Origin: an uncultured Nonlabens sp.
Lineage (GTDB): Bacteria; Bacteroidota; Bacteroidia; Flavobacteriales; Flavobacteriaceae
Direction: 5' to 3'
DNA length: 64,000 nucleotides
Assembly (NCBI GenBank): GCA_947491755.1
Contig: CANLKV010000001.1
Coordinates: 930,001 to 994,000 of the forward strand
The translations under genes were made by a program, and so were the position numbers. The notes under the pieces are model-generated. The model ran no database searches. It saw nothing but the letters and a program-made list of their open reading frames with translations, and was not told the origin of the DNA. Shown here in pieces: positions 8,886 through 17,433 of the stretch; within the stretch, counting starts at the first letter, position 1; every line of letters starts with the position of its first letter.

Positions 8886-9814
8886 ATAAAGGTTTTGAGA
8901 CGATCCATAATTGCAGGTAAATCAATGAGTAATATGGAAAACACGCCTGCTACAATGATAATCTTAAGTATAAAATGTATTAGTAAATATTCCCGTTTGC
9001 GTCGCGAGGACCATAATAGTGGTAAACATACGAGTAGGGCGCCTGTGATAAAGGTAAAGTAGTAACTCATGTATCCTATTTCATAATACAAAATAAGAAC
9101 GGCCACAGGTACGATGGTAATTATTGTAAGTAGGGTGTAGAATTTTTTAGACACCGTTTCTCCCAGTACTACTGGTAAGGTTTGATAATTTTGAGCCAGG
9201 TCGCCTCGCAGATTTTCCAAATCTTTGATTAATTCTCTCATACCGATGATCAAGAATAAAAATGAACCATGGACCAAGATTACGGGATAAAAATTCTTGT
9301 AATACATAAAAAGCACAAAGAATGGCGCTACGGCAAGTGCAGCAGCCATCAAGTTACCTATAAATAATACTCGTTTTATTTTATGAGAGTAAAACCACAT
9401 GGCCGTGATATAGGCCATATAAAATAAACCAGCACGCCAAGAAACTAATAGACCCATAATAAAAGCAGCGCCATTTAAAGTAAAGTAAACGGCCCACAGT
9501 GTGGATTGTTTGACCTGGTTTTCAAGCAGTGTTTTTTGTGGTCTATTGATCAGATCTTTCTCTCTGTCGTAAAAATTATTGATTATATAGCCAGCAGCTA
9601 TGGTTGCGGCAGATGCGATTATAATCAACCATAATTTGTAATCACTCAATACCTGGATAACGGCGGTCTCTGGTGCAATAATAAAAATGGTGGCAAATAA
9701 TTGCGCTACCGCAACAAGACCTACATTGTAAAGGCGCACGCTAGAAAACAGACTTAACACCTTAATGGCTATCATCTGTATGTGATTAGAATGTTTTTCT
9801 TTAGATTTAGTCAT
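8882..9814 (-). CDS. UbiA-family prenyltransferase
   Basis: The 310-residue membrane protein has about eight or nine hydrophobic segments and both aspartate motifs of the UbiA superfamily: NNFYDREKDLINRP in the first loop and RELIKDLENLRGD in the second. These bind the magnesium-diphosphate of a prenyl donor. Flavobacterial relatives are often named geranylgeranylglycerol-phosphate geranylgeranyltransferase-like, but the acceptor cannot be read from the sequence; a quinone or lipid head group is possible. It is on the same strand as the mevalonate kinase and decarboxylase genes, though a hairpin separates it from them. The link to isoprenoid supply is reasonable. Confidence 0.82.
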   Translation of the reverse strand: MTKSKEKHSNHIQMIAIKVLSLFSSVRLYNVGLVAVAQLFATIFIIAPETAVIQVLSDYKLWLIIIASAATIAAGYIINNFYDREKDLINRPQKTLLENQVKQSTLWAVYFTLNGAAFIMGLLVSWRAGLFYMAYITAMWFYSHKIKRVLFIGNLMAAALAVAPFFVLFMYYKNFYPVILVHGSFLFLIIGMRELIKDLENLRGDLAQNYQTLPVVLGETVSKKFYTLLTIITIVPVAVLILYYEIGYMSYYFTFITGALLVCLPLLWSSRRKREYLLIHFILKIIIVAGVFSILLIDLPAIMDRLKTFI

Positions 9815-9871
9815 CGCATGCCTGGATCTAAATGCTTTATACTGGGGTTATTTTTACTTTAATAAAACAAT

Positions 9872-9904
9872 AAAGGCTCTAAATTACTTGAATTAAGAGC
9901 CTTT
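9872..9904 (-). terminator. rho-independent-type hairpin after mevalonate kinase
   Basis: Arms AAAGGCTCT and AGAGCCTTT enclose a smaller AATT...AATT stem, with T-rich sequence on the minus-strand 3' side (TTTATTGTTTT). It separates the mevalonate kinase gene from the UbiA gene and could act in both directions. Confidence 0.6.
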
Positions 9905-9927
9905 TATAATGTACTAGAACTTTGATT

Positions 9928-10866
9928 TTAAAAATTGTAAACTACCTCTAGTTTATAATCCTTTAATGCTTTTTGAGCCTTGGGCAGATCTTCTGTAAAT
10001 CCTAGAATATAACCACCACCGCCAGATCCACATAGTTTTAAATAGTAGTCACCTGTATCCAGTCCTTTTTTCCATAAGTCATGAAACTGTGCCGGAATCA
10101 TGGGTTTAAAGTTATCTAGAACGGTACCTGACAGTTTTTTAACATTGCCGAAAAGTGCTTTTACATCTCCATTCAAGAAATCTTCTACACACTGATCTGT
10201 ATATTTCACAAACTGTTCTTTCAACATTTTACGGAATCCTTCTTTCTTCATGTTTTCCATAAAGATATTTACCATGGGAGCAGTTTCTCCCACCACACCA
10301 GAATCCAGTAAAAAAACAGCTCCATTACCTGTGGCGAGTTGCGACGGGATTCCAGCAGGCTCGATATCTTCTTTGCTATTGATTAAAATAGGTAGACTTA
10401 AATAACTATTAAGTGGGTCCAGACCGCTGCTTTTACCATGAAAGAAACTTTCGATCTTACCAAAAATACCTTTTAAGGTCAATAACTTTTCTCTAGTAAG
10501 ATTTTCTAGGACGGTAATTTTTTCAGTGGCATATTTATCATAAATAGATGCCACAAGAGCACCGCTGCTGCCTACACCATAACCCTGGGGGATGCTTGAG
10601 TCAAAATACATTCCCGCCTCTATATCAGCACGCATGGCAGCAATTTCAAAAGAAGGAAAATCTATATCGTTCTCTACTAACTTTTCTATATGATCTGCAA
10701 GCCTGGCTAGACTTGCGTTGCTAGCTTGTGCTGCGGCGTCAGGCTCTTCTGTAATTTTTAAGGCTCCTTTGTAAAAATTATAGGGTATAGAAAGACCTTT
10801 TGAATCTTTAATAATACCGTATTCTCCGAAAAGTAAAATCTTAGAATAAAATAATGGTCCTTTCAT
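9928..10866 (-). CDS. mevalonate kinase-type GHMP kinase
   Basis: This 312-residue GHMP-superfamily kinase begins with KILLFGEYGIIKDSKGLSIP, like mevalonate kinases, and has the ATP loop GYGVGSSGALVASIY near residues 94-108 and a C-terminal LCGSGGGGYILGF motif. It would phosphorylate mevalonate in the cytosol. It follows the diphosphomevalonate decarboxylase gene by 11 bases, so both are probably on one transcript. The family also includes phosphomevalonate kinases, so the exact position in the pathway rests on the N-terminal similarity and context. A second GHMP kinase lies beside HMG-CoA reductase elsewhere in the window. Confidence 0.82.
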   Translation of the reverse strand: MKGPLFYSKILLFGEYGIIKDSKGLSIPYNFYKGALKITEEPDAAAQASNASLARLADHIEKLVENDIDFPSFEIAAMRADIEAGMYFDSSIPQGYGVGSSGALVASIYDKYATEKITVLENLTREKLLTLKGIFGKIESFFHGKSSGLDPLNSYLSLPILINSKEDIEPAGIPSQLATGNGAVFLLDSGVVGETAPMVNIFMENMKKEGFRKMLKEQFVKYTDQCVEDFLNGDVKALFGNVKKLSGTVLDNFKPMIPAQFHDLWKKGLDTGDYYLKLCGSGGGGYILGFTEDLPKAQKALKDYKLEVVYNF

Positions 10867-10877
10867 AAGATGATGTG

Positions 10878-11957
10878 CTACACGGCACTAGCGCCGTTCC
10901 CTATATGATCACAAATATAATGTTCATTTTGACAATATGAAGCCAATTTACTCTTAATCAACCGCTCTACATCGCTCTTATTTGACCCTGGATACAGTAA
11001 ATGCACGTTTGCACCTGCATCTAGAGTAAAACATACGGGTACTTTAGTTGACGTTCTGTACTTCCATATCTCTTCGATAATAGATAATGTGTTAGGCTTC
11101 ATTAATATAAAATAAGGATGCGACGTCATCATCATGGAATGTAAGGTAAGCGCCTCACTTTCAGTGATTTTTATAAAGCCTTCTATATCGCCGTCTTTTA
11201 GATATTTCTTGAGTTGGGTAAGATTATCATGAGCTTGTTCAAATCTCGCTTTTGCATAAGCGTGACCATTCATAAGCTCGTGTCCTACGGTAGAACTAAC
11301 GGTTTTCTCACCCTTATCCACCAGCAATATGGTATCTTGAAAGTTTTGAAAGACAGGGTGCAAGTTGCTACTTACATCGACGCCATATAAATCGCTACTT
11401 CCTGGCGTTTGCTCATGATTTCCCCATACTACTACAGACCCTTTGAGACTACGACAGGCACTGCCAGAACCTAGGCGAGCTAGAAAGCTTGTCTTTTTAA
11501 TATCTACATCTTTACCGGTGAGCTGCCGTTCTAGATCCATGATGCAACTAGATAGCGCAGCCATACTGCTTGCGCTACTTGCGATCCCACTGCTGTGAGG
11601 AAAGGTGTTTGTAGTCTCTAATTTAAAGTGATATGACTTTATCCATGGGCAATAGATTGCAATGCGATTAAAATAGGTTTTAATTTTAGGTTCAAAAGAA
11701 GGTTTAGACACACCGTCTAGAAAGATGGAAAATGCGTGCGATCCACTTGCTGTAGCTGTTAAGGTGGTAATCGTTTTACAATTATTGAGCGTGAAGCTTA
11801 TAGACGGGTTTGCTGGCAGTTGCATCCCATGTTTGCCCCAGTACTTGACAAGTGCAATATTTGAAGGAGCTTGCCATGAGGCGCTCAATTGCTGTTTTAT
11901 CTCCGGTTGTTCTTGTAAAATAAATTGATGTTCCACCAGGCGTTTGTTTTGCTGCAA
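10878..11957 (-). CDS. mvaD: diphosphomevalonate decarboxylase
   Basis: The family signature WQAPSNIALVKYWGK and the following NPSISFTLN are present, as are the serine-rich ATP loop PHSSGIASSASSMAAL and the C-terminal DAGANVHLLYP, which holds the catalytic Asp. The enzyme makes isopentenyl diphosphate from diphosphomevalonate. At 359 residues it has normal length. The frame opens with a TTG; a GTG seven codons later is an equally possible start, since the family usually has about 20 residues before the first motif. It is immediately upstream of the mevalonate kinase gene. Confidence 0.93.
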   Translation of the reverse strand: MQQNKRLVEHQFILQEQPEIKQQLSASWQAPSNIALVKYWGKHGMQLPANPSISFTLNNCKTITTLTATASGSHAFSIFLDGVSKPSFEPKIKTYFNRIAIYCPWIKSYHFKLETTNTFPHSSGIASSASSMAALSSCIMDLERQLTGKDVDIKKTSFLARLGSGSACRSLKGSVVVWGNHEQTPGSSDLYGVDVSSNLHPVFQNFQDTILLVDKGEKTVSSTVGHELMNGHAYAKARFEQAHDNLTQLKKYLKDGDIEGFIKITESEALTLHSMMMTSHPYFILMKPNTLSIIEEIWKYRTSTKVPVCFTLDAGANVHLLYPGSNKSDVERLIKSKLASYCQNEHYICDHIGNGASAV

Positions 11958-12007
11958 ATATAGGATTCAATATGTCATGAGTGATCTTTTAATACAATCA
12001 CCACCAC

Positions 12008-13258
12008 CTACATTCCTGTGCGTATGGCCTCTACAGGATCTAGTTTTGCAGCAGCAAAAGCAGGGATGATACCTGCAATAAGACCTATGATCGCAGATAT
12101 ACTGGTGCCTAACACAATATTTTTTGTTGACAATATGAAGTCAAAATCTACCACGCTGGTCGCTATGATAGTCGCGATCCATACAAAGAGCAACCCAAAT
12201 AATCCGCCGAATATGGCTAAGATCACCGATTCAAATAAAAATTGAGAAAGGATGAAACGTCTTTTAGCGCCCAAGGATTTTTGTATGCCTATGAGATTCG
12301 TGCGTTCCTTGACACTTACAAACATAATGTTTGCAATACCAAACCCTCCCACTAGCATTGAGAATCCAGAAATTATAACGCCCACAAGAGTCATGACACT
12401 AGCAACTTGATCAATCAAGTCAGCAAAACCTTTTAATGGGTTTATAAAAAAGGTGCTCAAATCTTCTGCTTTTAAGCCTCTAGCATTACGCAATCGTTGC
12501 TCAATTATTGCCATGAATTCGTCAAGATCAACTCCTGGCTTTGATTTCATGATTAGTGCGGTTGTCGTATTTCTATTTTTATCACTGTAGATGCGTCGCA
12601 CAAAGTTGACTGGCACAAAGGCAGCTTCATCACGCCCCTGTCCTATAGTTGCAGACCCTTCTTTTTCTAGTACGCCGATTACTGTAAATTTATTTCCATA
12701 CAAGCGCACCCTCTTGCCTATAGGGTTTTGAGAGTCAAAAAGCCCCTGTGCAGTTTCATAACCCAGCACCACCACGGGCGAACCGCTCATATCTTCAGAC
12801 TCATTAAAGAAACGCCCTTCCTCTAGTTTCAGGTTCTCAAGATTGTAAAAATCTGCCGTATGGGGTTGTATGCTCACACCAGTAATGGTTTGATCCTCAA
12901 ACTTTATCGTCTCTGGGGATGCAAAAAATGTATAAGTTATCGCGCCTATTTCGGGCACACTGCGTTTGAGCATGTTATACTCCTCATAACTTACGTTAGG
13001 GAAATTCTCGTATTGATAAGGCTCTAGCTCGGTTGGTCCGAAAGAACGTTTTAATACATAGATTGTAGACATATCCAACGAGCTTAACCCGTCTTTTATT
13101 TCTTTTTCTAGCGAGTCAATGGCAGCTAGAACTCCTATGATGGCAAAAATTCCTATGGTAACCCCCAGCAGACTTAGAAAAGTCCGCAATAGGTTAGTGC
13201 GCAATGCGTTGAGTGCAAAAAAGAAACTTTCTTTAAGAACCCTTAGGTAGATGAGCAT
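12008..13258 (-). CDS. MacB/FtsX-type ABC transporter permease
   Basis: The 416-residue protein has one N-terminal membrane helix, a large extracytoplasmic MacB-PCD-like domain (about 45-270), and three C-terminal helices in an FtsX domain containing the typical KERTNLIGIQKSLGAKRRFIL segment. Proteins of this kind act with a separate LolD/MacB-type ATPase in mechanotransmission or lipoprotein/peptide export. No ATPase partner is in the window. It is on the same strand as mvaD with a 50-base gap but has no evident link to isoprenoid synthesis. The substrate is unknown. Confidence 0.87.
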   Translation of the reverse strand: MLIYLRVLKESFFFALNALRTNLLRTFLSLLGVTIGIFAIIGVLAAIDSLEKEIKDGLSSLDMSTIYVLKRSFGPTELEPYQYENFPNVSYEEYNMLKRSVPEIGAITYTFFASPETIKFEDQTITGVSIQPHTADFYNLENLKLEEGRFFNESEDMSGSPVVVLGYETAQGLFDSQNPIGKRVRLYGNKFTVIGVLEKEGSATIGQGRDEAAFVPVNFVRRIYSDKNRNTTTALIMKSKPGVDLDEFMAIIEQRLRNARGLKAEDLSTFFINPLKGFADLIDQVASVMTLVGVIISGFSMLVGGFGIANIMFVSVKERTNLIGIQKSLGAKRRFILSQFLFESVILAIFGGLFGLLFVWIATIIATSVVDFDFILSTKNIVLGTSISAIIGLIAGIIPAFAAAKLDPVEAIRTGM

Positions 13259-13432
13259 GCGGTAGATTTTATTGTAATTATACTGGGTTAGACCGTATTG
13301 ATCAATATTTGTTACACTAAACGTATTACAATTTAAGGATATGTCTGATTACTAAAAGTAGAATGTTAAATAACGGTGCAAAACAAGATGCTCTTATTTG
13401 TTCAATCAATATGGAATCACTAGGCATTACTT

Positions 13433-13440
13433 TACTTTTG
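13433..13440 (+). promoter_or_regulatory. candidate -7 promoter element for purH
   Basis: TACTTTTG fits the Bacteroidota TAnnTTTG consensus and lies about 30 bases before the purH ATG. No -33 TTG is seen at the expected spacing. Confidence 0.35.
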
Positions 13441-13470
13441 TAACCTTGTATCAATCCAATCAAAAATAGC

Positions 13471-15018
13471 ATGAGTCAGATCAAAGCAAAAAGCGCACTA
13501 ATTTCAGTATTTCACAAAGAAGGTTTAGGTCCTATTGTCAAAAAAATGAACGACTTAGGAATTACAATTTATTCTACTGGGGGTACAGAAAAGTTTATAA
13601 AAGAACTCGATATACCAGTCGTTCCAGTAGAGGAGGTGACAAGTTATCCTTCCATTCTAGGAGGTCGTGTTAAAACCTTGCACCCTAAAGTTTTTGGTGG
13701 AATACTCAATAGGAGGGATCACGAGGGTGATCAGGCGCAAATTGCCGATTATGATATCCCGCAAATTGATATCGTTATTGTCGATCTCTATCCATTTGAA
13801 GATACAGTTGCAAGCGGTGCGACAGAGCAAGATATTATAGAAAAGATTGATATAGGCGGTATATCGTTGATACGAGCTGCGGCAAAAAATTATAAGGATA
13901 CCGTTTGTGTAGCCACGCGCGATGACTATCAAGAGCTACTTGATATTCTCAATGCTAGTGAGGGGTCAACAACTCTAGACCAACGTAAAAAATTTGCTAC
14001 TAATTCCTTTAATATTTCTTCACATTACGATAGTGCCATTTACAACTACTTTGCTGGAGATGACCTTGAAAAGTCTCTTAAAATAAGCGAGCCCCATGTA
14101 ATGCCATTACGTTATGGAGAGAATCCACACCAGCGTGGCTGGTTTTATGGAAACTTTGATGCCATGTTTATCAAACATCACGGCAAAGAGTTGTCTTACA
14201 ATAACTTGCTAGATGTAGATGCCGCGGTAAATTTGATGAGCGAGTTTGTAGATGACCAGCCTACTTTTGCTATTTTTAAGCATAATAATGCATGCGGTGT
14301 AGCGCAGCGCGATACCATCCACGATGCTTATGTGGATGCGCTTGCCGGAGATCCTGTATCTGCATTTGGTGGTATTTTAATTGCAAATACAACCATCGAC
14401 GCCACTACGGCAGTAAAAATTCATGACCTTTTCTGCGAGGTGGTTATTGCACCTTCTTTTGATCAAGAAGCACTTGAAATATTGAAAGGAAAGAAAAACC
14501 GTATTATGTTAGAGTTGGTAGAGGGTGCGCTTTCGCGAAAGCGAGATACGAATCAACTAGAGGTGCGCGCATCTCTTAATGGCTATTTAGTCCAAGATCC
14601 TAACTTGATCACAGACCAAAAAGCAGGATTGAAAACTGCTACAGAAGTAGAGCCTACTGCCGATCAAATCGAAGACTTATTATTTGCTTCAAAAATTTGT
14701 AAGCATACAAAATCAAATACAATCGTCCTTGCACGTGGTAAGCAATTATGTGCTAGTGGTACTGGACAAACCTCGCGTGTTGACGCACTTAACCAGGCCA
14801 TTCACAAGGCGCAAAGTTTTAATTTTGACCTTAACGGCGCGGTAATGGCAAGCGATGCTTTCTTCCCTTTCCCAGATTGTGTAGAAATAGCGCATAATGC
14901 AGGGATTACAGCGGTAATTCAACCTGGAGGATCGATAAAGGACCAGCTTTCTATTGACTATTGTAATAAAAGTAAAATGGCTATGGTTTTTACAGGAACA
15001 AGACACTTTAAACACTAG
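13471..15018 (+). CDS. purH: bifunctional AICAR formyltransferase / IMP cyclohydrolase
   Basis: This 515-residue enzyme does the last two steps of purine synthesis, AICAR to FAICAR to IMP. The N-terminal MGS-like cyclohydrolase domain includes IYSTGGTEKFI and GGRVKTLHPKVFGGIL. The transformylase part includes LRYGENPHQRGW, FKHNNACGVA and the C-terminal DAFFPFPDCVEIA and IQPGGSIKD motifs. The interspersed palindrome lies within the transformylase part and encodes ALSRKRD near residues 353-359. The gene stands alone, 50 bases before mreB, which has its own -7 motif. The other purine gene here, purK, is 46 kb away. Confidence 0.96.
   Translation: MSQIKAKSALISVFHKEGLGPIVKKMNDLGITIYSTGGTEKFIKELDIPVVPVEEVTSYPSILGGRVKTLHPKVFGGILNRRDHEGDQAQIADYDIPQIDIVIVDLYPFEDTVASGATEQDIIEKIDIGGISLIRAAAKNYKDTVCVATRDDYQELLDILNASEGSTTLDQRKKFATNSFNISSHYDSAIYNYFAGDDLEKSLKISEPHVMPLRYGENPHQRGWFYGNFDAMFIKHHGKELSYNNLLDVDAAVNLMSEFVDDQPTFAIFKHNNACGVAQRDTIHDAYVDALAGDPVSAFGGILIANTTIDATTAVKIHDLFCEVVIAPSFDQEALEILKGKKNRIMLELVEGALSRKRDTNQLEVRASLNGYLVQDPNLITDQKAGLKTATEVEPTADQIEDLLFASKICKHTKSNTIVLARGKQLCASGTGQTSRVDALNQAIHKAQSFNFDLNGAVMASDAFFPFPDCVEIAHNAGITAVIQPGGSIKDQLSIDYCNKSKMAMVFTGTRHFKH
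14529..14542. repeat. interspersed palindrome, copy 3 (in purH)
   Basis: Perfect core, 16 bases with flanks. Read as LSRK in purH. Confidence 0.97.
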
Positions 15019-15026
15019 AATTGTTT

Positions 15027-15034
15027 TAATTTTG
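15027..15034 (+). promoter_or_regulatory. candidate -7 promoter element for the mreB operon
   Basis: TAATTTTG fits TAnnTTTG and lies in the short gap between purH and mreB, about 37 bases before the mreB ATG. No -33 element is obvious. Confidence 0.4.
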
Positions 15035-15070
15035 CAATACCTTAACAACTAACGTTTTCCTCTATATCTT

Positions 15071-16102
15071 ATGGGATTTTTTGATTTTCTCTCTGAAGAC
15101 ATTGCCATTGACCTAGGTACGGCAAATACACTTATCGTTCACAATGGTAAGGTAGTGGTAGATAGTCCGTCTATCGTTGCCAGAGATCGCAGTACAGGTA
15201 AGATTATCGCAGTAGGTAAGGAAGCGGCGATGATGCAAGGCAAGACCCATGAGAATATCAAGACCATACGTCCACTAAAGGATGGCGTTATTGCAGATTT
15301 TGATGCGAGCGAGAAAATGATCTCGATGTTTATAAGAGAGATACCAGCGCTTAAAAAGAAACTGTTTACACCATCATTGCGCATGGTAATTTGTATTCCT
15401 TCTGGAATTACAGAGGTTGAAATGCGCGCAGTAAGAGACAGTGCAGAGCGTGTTAATGGTAAGGAGGTATATCTTATTCATGAGCCTATGGCAGCTGCCA
15501 TAGGGATAGGTATAGATATCATGCAGCCTAAAGGGAATATGATTGTCGATATAGGTGGTGGTACTACAGAGATAGCAGTAATAGCCCTAGGAGGTATTGT
15601 ATGTGACAAATCCGTAAAAATTGCAGGAGACGTCTTTACAAATGATATTGTATACTACATGCGTACCCAGCACAATCTTTATGTAGGAGAACGTACTGCC
15701 GAAAAAATTAAAATTCAAATAGGCGCTGCAACGGAAGATCTAGAAGTCCCACCAGAAGAAATGAATGTCCAGGGTCGTGATTTATTGACTGGTAAGCCTA
15801 AGGAAGTAAAAATAGGTTATCGCGAGATTGCAAAAGCACTAGACAAGTCGATTTTACGCGTGGAAGATGCGGTCATGGAGACATTATCTCAAACACCACC
15901 AGAGCTTGCAGCAGATATTTATAATACAGGTATCTATCTAGCAGGTGGTGGGTCAATGCTGCGCGGTCTAGATAAACGCTTATCACAAAAGACAGATCTA
16001 CCTGTATATATTGCAGAAGATCCTTTGAGAGCTGTGGTGAGAGGTACAGGGTTGACTTTAAAAAATTTAGATAAATATAAAAGCGTACTTGCTCACAAGT
16101 AA
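15071..16102 (+). CDS. mreB: rod shape-determining protein MreB
   Basis: The 343-residue actin homologue has the phosphate-1 motif IDLGTANTL, the phosphate-2 motif IVDIGGGTTEIAVI and the adenosine motif YLAGGGSMLRGLD. It polymerises under the membrane and directs the elongasome that inserts new side-wall peptidoglycan. It heads a five-gene run (mreB-mreC-mreD-mrdA-rodA) with gaps of a few bases or overlaps, so the whole elongation machine is probably made from one transcript. It has an IIAVGKEAAMMQGKTH segment and normal length. Confidence 0.97.
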   Translation: MGFFDFLSEDIAIDLGTANTLIVHNGKVVVDSPSIVARDRSTGKIIAVGKEAAMMQGKTHENIKTIRPLKDGVIADFDASEKMISMFIREIPALKKKLFTPSLRMVICIPSGITEVEMRAVRDSAERVNGKEVYLIHEPMAAAIGIGIDIMQPKGNMIVDIGGGTTEIAVIALGGIVCDKSVKIAGDVFTNDIVYYMRTQHNLYVGERTAEKIKIQIGAATEDLEVPPEEMNVQGRDLLTGKPKEVKIGYREIAKALDKSILRVEDAVMETLSQTPPELAADIYNTGIYLAGGGSMLRGLDKRLSQKTDLPVYIAEDPLRAVVRGTGLTLKNLDKYKSVLAHK

Positions 16103-16108
16103 TAAATA

Positions 16109-16936
16109 ATGCAACATATCATCAATTTTCTGATCAAGTACAGAAACTTGCTGCTCTATCTTGTGTTATTCTCTATTTCGATCATTTTTACGGTGCAGTC
16201 GCACAGTTATCATCGCAATACATTCATACATTCTACAGGCAATGTTACGGGTAGCATTCTCAACCTGCGCCAGGAGTTTTATGCCTATTTAGATCTGGAT
16301 AAACAAAATGATTACTTAAGTAAAGAGAATGCCAGATTGAGAATGCGCTTGCTCGCTGCAGGCGACACCTTGCTGGGGAGGCCAGCTACCATGATGTTTG
16401 CTGACAGTTTGCCATTTACCGTGGTGCCAGCTAGGGTTATTAAGAATAGTTATGATAAACTAGATAATTTTATCACTATAGATATAGGTGCTGATCAAGA
16501 CATATCTAGCGACATGGGCGTCATTACCAGTAATGGCATTGTGGGAATTGTAGATATTACTAGTGCTCGATTCTCTAGGGTAATTTCCGTTCTCAATTCA
16601 GAAATATCATTGAACGCTCAGATTAAAGGAACCTCTACCATTGGGTCACTTACCTGGGATGGAACAGATCCCTATACAATGAGTCTTATCGATGTGCCAC
16701 GCCTGGCACAGGTGGTTCCTGGGGATACTATTATCACAGGAAAACAATCCACCACCTTTCCTCCAGATATTGAAATAGGGGTGATAAAAGATGCCGTATT
16801 GATTGATAATGGCTCTCGATACAAAATCGACGTACGTCTGTTTAACAACATGACAGATTTAGGTTATGTATATGTCATTAAAAACAGAGATGCAGACGCG
16901 TTGCAAATTATAGATACATTGAGCACAAATGAATGA
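16109..16936 (+). CDS. mreC: rod shape-determining protein MreC
   Basis: The 275-residue protein has a short cytoplasmic start, one membrane helix (about 11-30), a coiled coil with heptad leucines (LRQEFYAYLDLDKQNDYLS onward, about 50-85) and a periplasmic beta domain with the family phrases GVITSNGIVGIV and GDTIITGKQSTTFPPDIEIG. MreC links MreB with PBP2 and RodA. It follows mreB by 6 bases and overlaps mreD by 8 bases. Confidence 0.94.
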   Translation: MQHIINFLIKYRNLLLYLVLFSISIIFTVQSHSYHRNTFIHSTGNVTGSILNLRQEFYAYLDLDKQNDYLSKENARLRMRLLAAGDTLLGRPATMMFADSLPFTVVPARVIKNSYDKLDNFITIDIGADQDISSDMGVITSNGIVGIVDITSARFSRVISVLNSEISLNAQIKGTSTIGSLTWDGTDPYTMSLIDVPRLAQVVPGDTIITGKQSTTFPPDIEIGVIKDAVLIDNGSRYKIDVRLFNNMTDLGYVYVIKNRDADALQIIDTLSTNE

Positions 16937-17432
16937 TGTTTTAAAAATAGCGTTCCGATTTGTAGGCTTATTGACCTTGCAGGTCTTCTTTTTTGACCAG
17001 ATCAACTTTTTGGGCTTTATAAACCCTATGGTTTACATTTTATTTATCGTCCTGTATCCTTTTGAAAATAATAGGCTCTTATTTTTATTACTAGCATTTG
17101 GCTATGGACTCATTATGGATAGTTTTCAAGATACCGGTGGCGCACATGCAGCAGCTTGTGTTACCCTTACCATGATACGTCCGTTCTTTTTAAAACTAGT
17201 CTATGGCGAAAGTTATTTGATGAAAAATTTAAAGCTGCTAGCAACCAGTTTGGATCGCATATTGCTGCTATTATTGTTATCCACATTTACGCATCATTTG
17301 ATTTATTTTAGTCTGGTTATTTTTAATACCTCCCAGGTATTAGAAATAATAAAAATGATATGTTCTGTGGGTGGAGCGACAATAATTGTCTCTGCATTAA
17401 TCATGTTGATCATTAAACCTAGACGGTACTAG
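16929..17432 (+). CDS. mreD: rod shape-determining protein MreD
   Basis: The 167-residue integral membrane protein has about five hydrophobic segments and weak sequence conservation, as is usual for MreD. The pattern INPMVYILFIVLYPF and YGLIMDSFQDTGGAHAAA is typical of the Bacteroidota version. Position between mreC and mrdA confirms the call. The start lies inside the end of mreC and the stop is one base before the next gene's ATG. Confidence 0.88.
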   Translation: MNDVLKIAFRFVGLLTLQVFFFDQINFLGFINPMVYILFIVLYPFENNRLLFLLLAFGYGLIMDSFQDTGGAHAAACVTLTMIRPFFLKLVYGESYLMKNLKLLATSLDRILLLLLLSTFTHHLIYFSLVIFNTSQVLEIIKMICSVGGATIIVSALIMLIIKPRRY

Positions 17433-17433
17433 A